This document shows positions 57,915 through 64,000 of a stretch of DNA of 64,000 nt, piece after piece. The stretch is from Clytia hemisphaerica. Lineage: Eukaryota; Cnidaria; Hydrozoa; Leptothecata; Clytiidae. The translations under genes were made by a program, and so were the position numbers. How positions within the stretch are numbered: the stretch's first letter is position 1; the number at the start of each line of letters is the position of its first letter. The stretch lies in NCBI GenBank assembly GCA_902728285.1, contig CACVBU010001134.1, positions 675,007 to 739,006 of the forward strand. Reading direction: 5' to 3'. Under the pieces are notes generated by a model. The model made no database searches. It had not been told where the DNA came from and saw only the letters and a list, made by a program, of their open reading frames with translations.

Positions 57915-58474
57915 ACTTTTCTCCTATATTCATTTGATGCCCACAATTTTTTCTTCTGAAAATTTGTGTTTTCTCGTCTGATGACCTTTATGCTTTGATT
58001 ATCAGCTCCTTTAGTTATGGTAGAATGTTTCTTATATGCTCCTGTGTTTATATTTCAAGCTTTTGATTAACTGTGTACGCTTAAATTGTGTTTTCTTTGG
58101 TATCTGCCGAGAAAGAACTACCCGTGTCTTTTCTTCCAGCCAAATTGTCTTTGAAACGCTACGAATTTCGCCGAAAGAATTTTTATTCAATTTTGTCACC
58201 TTAAAATAAGAGATTTGGAAAAGAAAATAAAGAAAAAATTTGAATGCAAGACGTATTTTAGTCACACGGTGGTTTTTTGTCAACTTTGGGAGGAGTTTTC
58301 AGAGTATTATAAATTCTATAATTGATAGGTATGTTAAATATTAATGCGATCATAATTTAGCTTTACTTCAAGGAAAGAAAAATATGGTTTAATAAGAGAA
58401 CATTGTCACAGTGATGTACAAGGAGAGATATTCATAAAAATTCGTCCATTTTTGTAATAAAAGATGACGTATGT
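57915..58474. other. Upstream of gene D, no gene seen
   Basis: AT-rich. Presumed promoter region of gene D, without a recognisable TATA box close to the start codon. Confidence 0.45.
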
Positions 58475-58628
58475 CAGTAGCGTAGCCAAGAGGGGCGCAA
58501 AATTTGTGTAGGAGAGCAGATTTTTTATGACACTGTAATTATCTATTAATACCATGAATAGATAATTATAGTGTCATGAAAATCTGCTCTCCTTCCCAAA
58601 TTTTGCGCCCCTCTTGGCTATGCTATTG
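58475..58628. mobile_element. 154-bp foldback with TATGT target duplication
   Basis: CAGTAGCGTAGCCAAGAGGG then GCGCAAAATTT is mirrored by AAATTTTGCGCCCCTCTTGG then CTATGCTATTG. Pairing extends almost to the centre. TATGT lies at 58470-58474 and again at 58629-58633. Confidence 0.88.
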
Positions 58629-60190
58629 TATGTGCCAGTCTTATGACTGGAACTTTTCACTTTTTCCGTTACTGAGAAGGGTTTACCCTGAATTTAATCA
58701 GTTTTCATAGTAATTATTTCCTGATCTTAAAATTTCCTCAGCATTTGCTGTTGACACGTAGTTATTTTCTCAACGCACTTCCCATCATTCAAACACCCCC
58801 GTGTCACATACCCGCCGGGCCGGGACCCCCTGCCCACTGGAAAACTTTCCTAAAATTTCGTATTCGGTGGGAAAAATACTCTGTAGTTTCAACTGGATTT
58901 TATAAGCTGGTTGAAAAAGTTCCACCAAGTCTGTGAGACATGGGTGTATTAAGAAAGCTTAATCACATCAAATTGATACCTTATGTTTGCAAGGATCCTT
59001 AGGTCGCGAGATCCTTTAATTTTCTTTGTTTTAAGAGATGCGAATCAGACTCGAAAAAAGATTCCACGTGTTTGGTAAGTAAATATTTTTTGCTGTTAAC
59101 CTATTAATTTACCTTTTGCCACCAAAATTGATTAAAAAAGATCTAGTGTACCATAATTGTGTGTGACTGAAATTTTACTAATTTCCATTTACAAGTGTCT
59201 GTTCCTATATCAGGCTCGCATTATGTTTAGCATTCTATTGTTCTCATACAAAAGAGCCGTTGTTTGAGTACCAAAAACTGAGCCTGCATATAAATGTTAA
59301 TGCTTATAAAAGACAAAACATGTATGCGGTCGATTCGCATCCCTTATAACAAAAACTATCAGATACTGGTAGCCTAAAAGAACCCTTGTTTCATCAACCC
59401 GCGAGAATCTTTCACCAATTGGGTGTAACGTGCCTAAAAGCCGTTTCTAAATTTGCTAGTTTTGCTAAGCACAGCAATATTCCCAAAAGTGCTGGATAAC
59501 CAATTCCTAATATCAACTCCAGGGATTTTTCTAAGCACTTTTTTATGTCCGTATACCGGCCAAAATACTCAATTTAAGATCTAGCTCAATCTAGTTAAAT
59601 TAATCATTTTTGTTGTTTATGAGTAACAATAACTAATTATTATCTACATATTCAAGAGTTTTTGGGAGTTTCGCCCTCTGAATACTCACAAGACCCCAGC
59701 TTCATCAATGTACAGCTTTGCTCAGCAAGTTCCCTTTCAGGCATATTAGAAATTCAATCTAAGTTTACAAAAACGGTCCCAGCTCAAAGTGCTTAGAAAA
59801 ATCCCTGCAACTCTTACACGTCATTACACAGTACACAACCGAATTATTTTTTAACAAACATTATTACTTGACTGCCAAATTATAACGTATCTGTAAAATC
59901 TTGAGTCTGCTTATTCAAATCAATTCAACAAATCTTACATGCAAACAAAAATACCAGCCTCAAAGAAAACTGAAAGATTAGCATATTAGAGTCAATCGGT
60001 GGAAATCGACATAGAAAGACTGCTTTAATGCAATTTTTCAGACATTTAACAAAAATATCGGCATACTACTGTAAGAATTCAACTGTTTTTGCTGATAAAT
60101 TGCTAAAGTATTATACCTATTTAGATTTTATTCATAGGAAACTTGAGATTATAGTACAAAGTATCAGAATTATTCCAGTTCTATTCAAGT
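58629..60190. other. Intergenic, no gene seen, one small MITE
   Basis: 58793-58948 has ACACCCCCGTGTCACATACC at the left and AGTCTGTGAGACATGGGTGT at the right, a short relative of 61804-62090. AGGGATTTTTCTAAGCACTTT (about 59521) and AGTGCTTAGAAAAATCCCTG (about 59789) are inverted ends of a further ~290-bp element. Confidence 0.55.
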
Positions 60191-60446
60191 TACACGTTTT
60201 TTTTTATAAGAACGTCAAAAATTTTCGAAGCCTTCGGATGTTCTTAGTTTTTTGGATTTGAAGCCTAAAAATGTTCTTAAAATGTTCTTATTTTCAGCAT
60301 TTTTTGAGCATTTTGATGTAATTTCTTAAGAAATTGCATGTTTTTAAGTCTCCAAAGCCTTAGTATGTTCTTAGAATGTTCTTAAATTTTTGGGCTCGAA
60401 GCCTTATGTTCTTATATAGTTTGTTCTTATAAAAAAAAAACGTGTA
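60191..60446. mobile_element. TACACG-ended MITE
   Basis: Starts TACACGTTTTTTTTTATAAG and ends TTCTTATAAAAAAAAAACG then TGTA; 256 bp; normal internal order. Confidence 0.88.
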
Positions 60447-60664
60447 GGTTCATTTTTGAACTTCGAACTTCTAAGAGCTCAATACAATGGGCTACTCTCT
60501 ACAATATATATGATTCAAATGAATTTTCATTCCAGTGGATTATGTGTTCATTTACGGGGGTAAAAACGTAGCCCGATAGATGCAAGCTTCATTTTCCCCG
60601 CCCTATTTAAACAAAAATACACTTCAATTTCCCTTTGGTTACATCTTACTAGCCCGACACTTTC

Positions 60665-61020
60665 TACACGTTTTTTTTTATTAGAACCTAGTTTATAAGA
60701 ACATGGAGGCTGAAATTCGTCGAAAAATTAAGAATATCGTAAGAACATGCCCAGCCTCAGTTTGGAAAAAAACTGAGAAGAAACTACAATTTTTTCCTCT
60801 TTTCAAACAGTTAACCGAACTTAGGGATGGATTTTTTTAAATCGAGACTCAAATATTGTCCAAATTTTAAGTGCTCTTTATTTTGCATGATATAGTCGAT
60901 TTAGAGGAGTCTGGAAAATTAAGAACGCATTTAAGAAAATTTTAGGCTGAAAATTGCTAAAAAAATAAGCACATCCAGGCTCAGCCAAATTTAAGGTGTT
61001 CTAATAAAAAAAAACGTGTA
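60665..61020. mobile_element. Diverged TACACG-ended MITE, 356 bp
   Basis: Starts TACACGTTTTTTTTTATTAG and ends TTCTAATAAAAAAAAACG then TGTA. The interior is longer and only partly like the other members. TTC flanks both sides and may be a 3-bp target duplication. Confidence 0.7.
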
Positions 61021-61803
61021 TTCCCACTATACAAAAACATTCAGTACAGACGAAATGGAATCAATCAGTTCAGAAACTTACTCTCTAATTCGCCTTTTTT
61101 TGTATCCGAAACACGCAATTTTTGTACAGATAGTTAGGCATATCTTCCATTTTTCACAGTCGTTCCACTGCAGACTATAAGCTAATTTCTGGACCCTCAC
61201 CTGTATATCTCAAACTTACCACTCAAGTCAAAATCAAAGCAAAATCAATTCAAAATATTTCTTCATTCTTGAATATTTGAAGCAGTTGTTGACTGACTTT
61301 TTGCATGAAAAGAGACTTTTTGTCACTATGTTAAGGAACCTTTAGTATGTAAAGGAAAAAAATAGTCAAAAAGATAAATCAAAAACTCATTCCTTATTTA
61401 TAGTGATTTCAATGGAAGTCTATGAATCCATAACCCTCCCGACATGTGTTTGGAGACCTAAAATACACTTTAATATATTAAAATATTTCCTTTAACGAAT
61501 CGCAATACTTTGACAACATCTTTCTAAGTAGATAAATGAATAAATAATGTCAATTTTCAATGGTTCGTTACAGATTTTAATATTGAGGCTCAGCAAGGTT
61601 GCAAACTTCAGACAATATGTGTGTGAATTAGGAAGAAAATCAAGGTTAGAAAAATTCGGTCTAAATAACGTTCTTGTTAACACTTTTAATTCAATCCTCA
61701 TCTAACTAGAACATACGAGGATGAATCTAGAAAAGGACATGGACAGAGACATTTTAGCTGCCAAGAAGCATGGCGGCTAAAGCAAGATTGGGTACCTACT
61801 TAG
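61021..61803. other. Intergenic, nothing recognised
   Basis: AT-rich, no exon or repeat recognised. Confidence 0.5.
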
Positions 61804-62090
61804 ACACCCCCTTCTCACAGACCCACTGGAAACCCTTCCCACTGGAAAAATTGGCCAAAATATCGTCCCCGGTGGAAAATTATCCTCCAATTTTTGTCCC
61901 CATTGATAATAATCAAATAAACCAATCCTCACTGCAAAATATTTACTATTTTTCCCACCCCCACTGAATTTTCTGACTTGAAATCCCCATTTATAAAAAA
62001 TATGAGAATATCAATTCCCATCGAGTTTCAGTCCGTTTTTTTAGCCCCACTGGCTGAGAAAACCCTACCGGGTCTGTGAGACAGGAGTGT
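61804..62090. mobile_element. 287-bp MITE with ACACCCC..TCACAGACCC ends
   Basis: ACACCCCCTTCTCACAGACC then C at the left, GGGTCTGTGAGACAGGAGTG then T at the right. The interior repeats CCCACTGGAAA-type phrases. Relatives at 58793-58948, about 35140 and about 39060. A CTACGCTACTG end at 62131-62141 suggests a further element just downstream. Confidence 0.75.
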
Positions 62091-62829
62091 ACTTAGGGAG
62101 GGGACACTGTCCCCAATGCCTCTCCTGTAACTACGCTACTGTTCCTGCTCGTAGTATTTCGATTGTCAAAACATTTTCCTTTATAGCTTCGTTATAACTT
62201 TGTCATGATAACTATTCTTTAAACCTGCCACATCCAAAGCTTAATTCAAAATGAAGTTGACATCTCTCGACAAGTCGAATTTGTATCAAAAAATAGTTTT
62301 ATAAAATCGACTGAATTTTTTTTGCTTATCTTGAGACGATCAAATCTGTTTAATACCTGATTTTAACAAAAAAAATGGACAGAAAAACCGTGAGCAAAAT
62401 TCATCCTATCATGCGATGGATTAAATAATGTGATGGACCAATCAGCATAACTCTTATGAAATTGTGAAAGCAATATTTCAGTCGAAATTGGTCTAAAATG
62501 ACAAATCCTTGCCAGGACTGGATTTAACAGAACTATTTTCTGGCGACGATATCCTATTGTTGTTATTAGTAGAGACAATCCTGAAAATGTCCGAGGTCTC
62601 GACATTCACACACAAAAACAATTTGAGAAATTGTTACTTGTCTAGGTAACGCCCTACTTATGTAAAAGTCTTATGAAAAGTCTTATTTTGGAGGTTAGCT
62701 CTGTAGCACCGCCTTAATCCAAAGTACTTAGACGAATCTTGATAGCGTTTTAATTGAATTGTCATCAAGCTTTTTTGAAATCAGATTGTGTCAGTTGACA
62801 CAACAAACATCAGCTATCGATTTTACCTT
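62091..62829. other. Intergenic, nothing further recognised
   Basis: AT-rich; apart from the CTACGCTACTG end near 62135 no feature is supported. Confidence 0.5.
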
Positions 62830-63045
62830 TTCCCCCTTTTTTCCCCGATGTTGTGATAGGGACTTTTTTCTAGCATGATTACGTGATCAGAGGTCAAAAC
62901 GTAATCGTAATTTGAAAAACTTTTGAGCCGTGATGCGTGATTTGGACTTTTTTCAAAGTGATTATCCAAATTCTTTGCTGATTTGCGTGATCGTTATTGA
63001 AGACGAAAAATTGCGTGATATCGTGATAACCGCTGGGGGAGCCTC
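62830..63045. repeat. ATCACG-rich repeat related to 7110-7341
   Basis: Reverse-orientation copy with GGTCAAAACGT, TTTTGAGCCGTGAT, TTTGGACTTTTTTCAAAG, GCTGATTTGCGTGATCG and the end CCGCTGGGGGAGCCTC. The other terminal repeat is not recognisable. The 80-codon frame over it is not a gene. Confidence 0.7.
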
Positions 63046-63857
63046 TTCTACAGTCAATAAAATTGGTGACCATTTTGGTTCGGTTTATCTTAACGTGTCA
63101 CAAAGAAAAAAACTTCAGATTAAACGAGATTTTGAAGTGAAGCTCTTTAAGAATAAAGTACGTATGTTTTAATAACTATAACTCAAATAACTACAAAATT
63201 CTGACTAAGGCCCTACTTCCAGATATTAAAGTTTGTGCGCTTTGAACGTTTTTTTTCCCCTGGTTTTCTTGAATTCCCTGAAAACTGTATCAGTACTTTT
63301 TTGCAAAGCGAATGATAGAAGTATGGTCCAGGCAGATCCACGATCACATCATGGATGATTTGTTTGTATGGAAAAAGCTCACGTGGTTTAGAAAAAAACT
63401 GAAAAGGGTTCCTTACAGTGCTTGAGGTAAAAAATAATCAAATCATATGGGCAACTGCCAACCGTCGAAAATGCACCAAACATTGACTTTTCAGACCAGT
63501 TTTAAATAAAGCCGTCAATGCAAATGCTAAAACCTCCTTTGACATTAAAATCTAATTCTAGAGATCTCTATCAGTGTTTATAGGAGACAATTGACACATC
63601 GAAAAAAAAAGTACTTAAAGTCTTAAATGTTAGTCGTCTACGTGACAAAAGTTCAGGAAAAGAATTTCTACTTGGAGTTTCTTCATCATACATAACAATC
63701 CAATTATATATACGGCGTGTCTCAAACAATCTGTCTGAAACCCTAAAAGTTGATTCATCTATGCATGCCAGACAAACTTGTGACAAGTTTGTCAAACAGA
63801 TTTCCTTTCAAAGTTGGGAAATATTGATGTTGAGGTGAGAGGTTATTAAAGAAAAGC
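63046..63857. other. Intergenic, nothing recognised
   Basis: AT-rich. GACAAACTTG and CAAGTTTGTC form a small palindrome at about 63771. No exon. Confidence 0.5.
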
Positions 63858-64000
63858 AAGAAGCTGAAGCGGTATGAAGGCCCAGCGGCATAGCAGCAAG
63901 AGTCGAACTTTTATATGCAATGCGCACACTTGATTACTGATTATTCGTCCTATACTAATTGTTACACGGCGACGTTTCTTCCGCAATTAACTTGAATTGA
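63858..64000. repeat. Second copy of the 31230-31720 repeat, cut by the window end
   Basis: GAAGCTGAAGCGGTATGAAG then GCCCAGCGGCATAGCAGCAA, and CGACGTTTCTTCCGCAATTA then ACTTGAATTGA at the very end, match the two flanks of the MITE in gene B intron 3. Here the site is unoccupied. Confidence 0.7.

Overview
The window is AT-rich DNA from an animal nucleus. Its genes are split into small exons with GT..AG introns, and there are no operons or ribosome binding sites. It carries a Cys-loop receptor, a zona pellucida (ZP) domain protein, a cytochrome b561 and a single-pass receptor with a tyrosine-rich tail. Together with a dense load of short inverted-repeat transposons (MITEs) and tRNA-derived SINEs, this points to an invertebrate metazoan. 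A cnidarian would fit, but the species cannot be fixed from the sequence alone. No rRNA, functional tRNA, CRISPR array or viral gene was seen.

Four spliced genes were reconstructed exon by exon, and every splice phase adds up to a complete reading frame. (A) 19076-25800, + strand: a 519-residue type I membrane protein with a Cys-rich ectodomain, one transmembrane helix and a tail holding ITIM-like, YxxP and PxxP motifs plus a GTLGRN-type hexapeptide repeat; it matches no family I recognise. (B) 29591-33807, - strand: a 397-residue ZP-domain membrane protein, convergent with A. (C) 46637-48347, + strand: a 306-residue cytochrome b561 in which the fourth expected haem-ligand histidine is replaced by Glu. 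(D) 51582-57893, - strand: a 503-residue anion-type (PAR motif) Cys-loop ligand-gated channel, convergent with C.

The rest is mobile or repetitive DNA. At 2.5-6.7 kb, matched 174-bp inverted repeats enclose a decayed transposase-like and FEN/XPG-like nuclease gene. From 6.7 to 19 kb there are nested MITEs and no gene. The 12.8 kb between genes B and C holds a 3.6-kb head-to-head satellite (35318-38945) with higher-order repeats, and a 2.7-kb TA-inserting element (41124-43821) sitting in a repeat whose unoccupied copy lies at 15974-16208. Between C and D is a 1.2-kb foldback element with a second foldback inside it. The last 6 kb has MITEs only, and the final bases resemble a repeat in an intron of gene B.

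The four genes show no sign of forming one pathway. Three encode cell-surface or extracellular-facing proteins and the fourth is a membrane redox protein. Percentages and homologies are by eye; no search was run.
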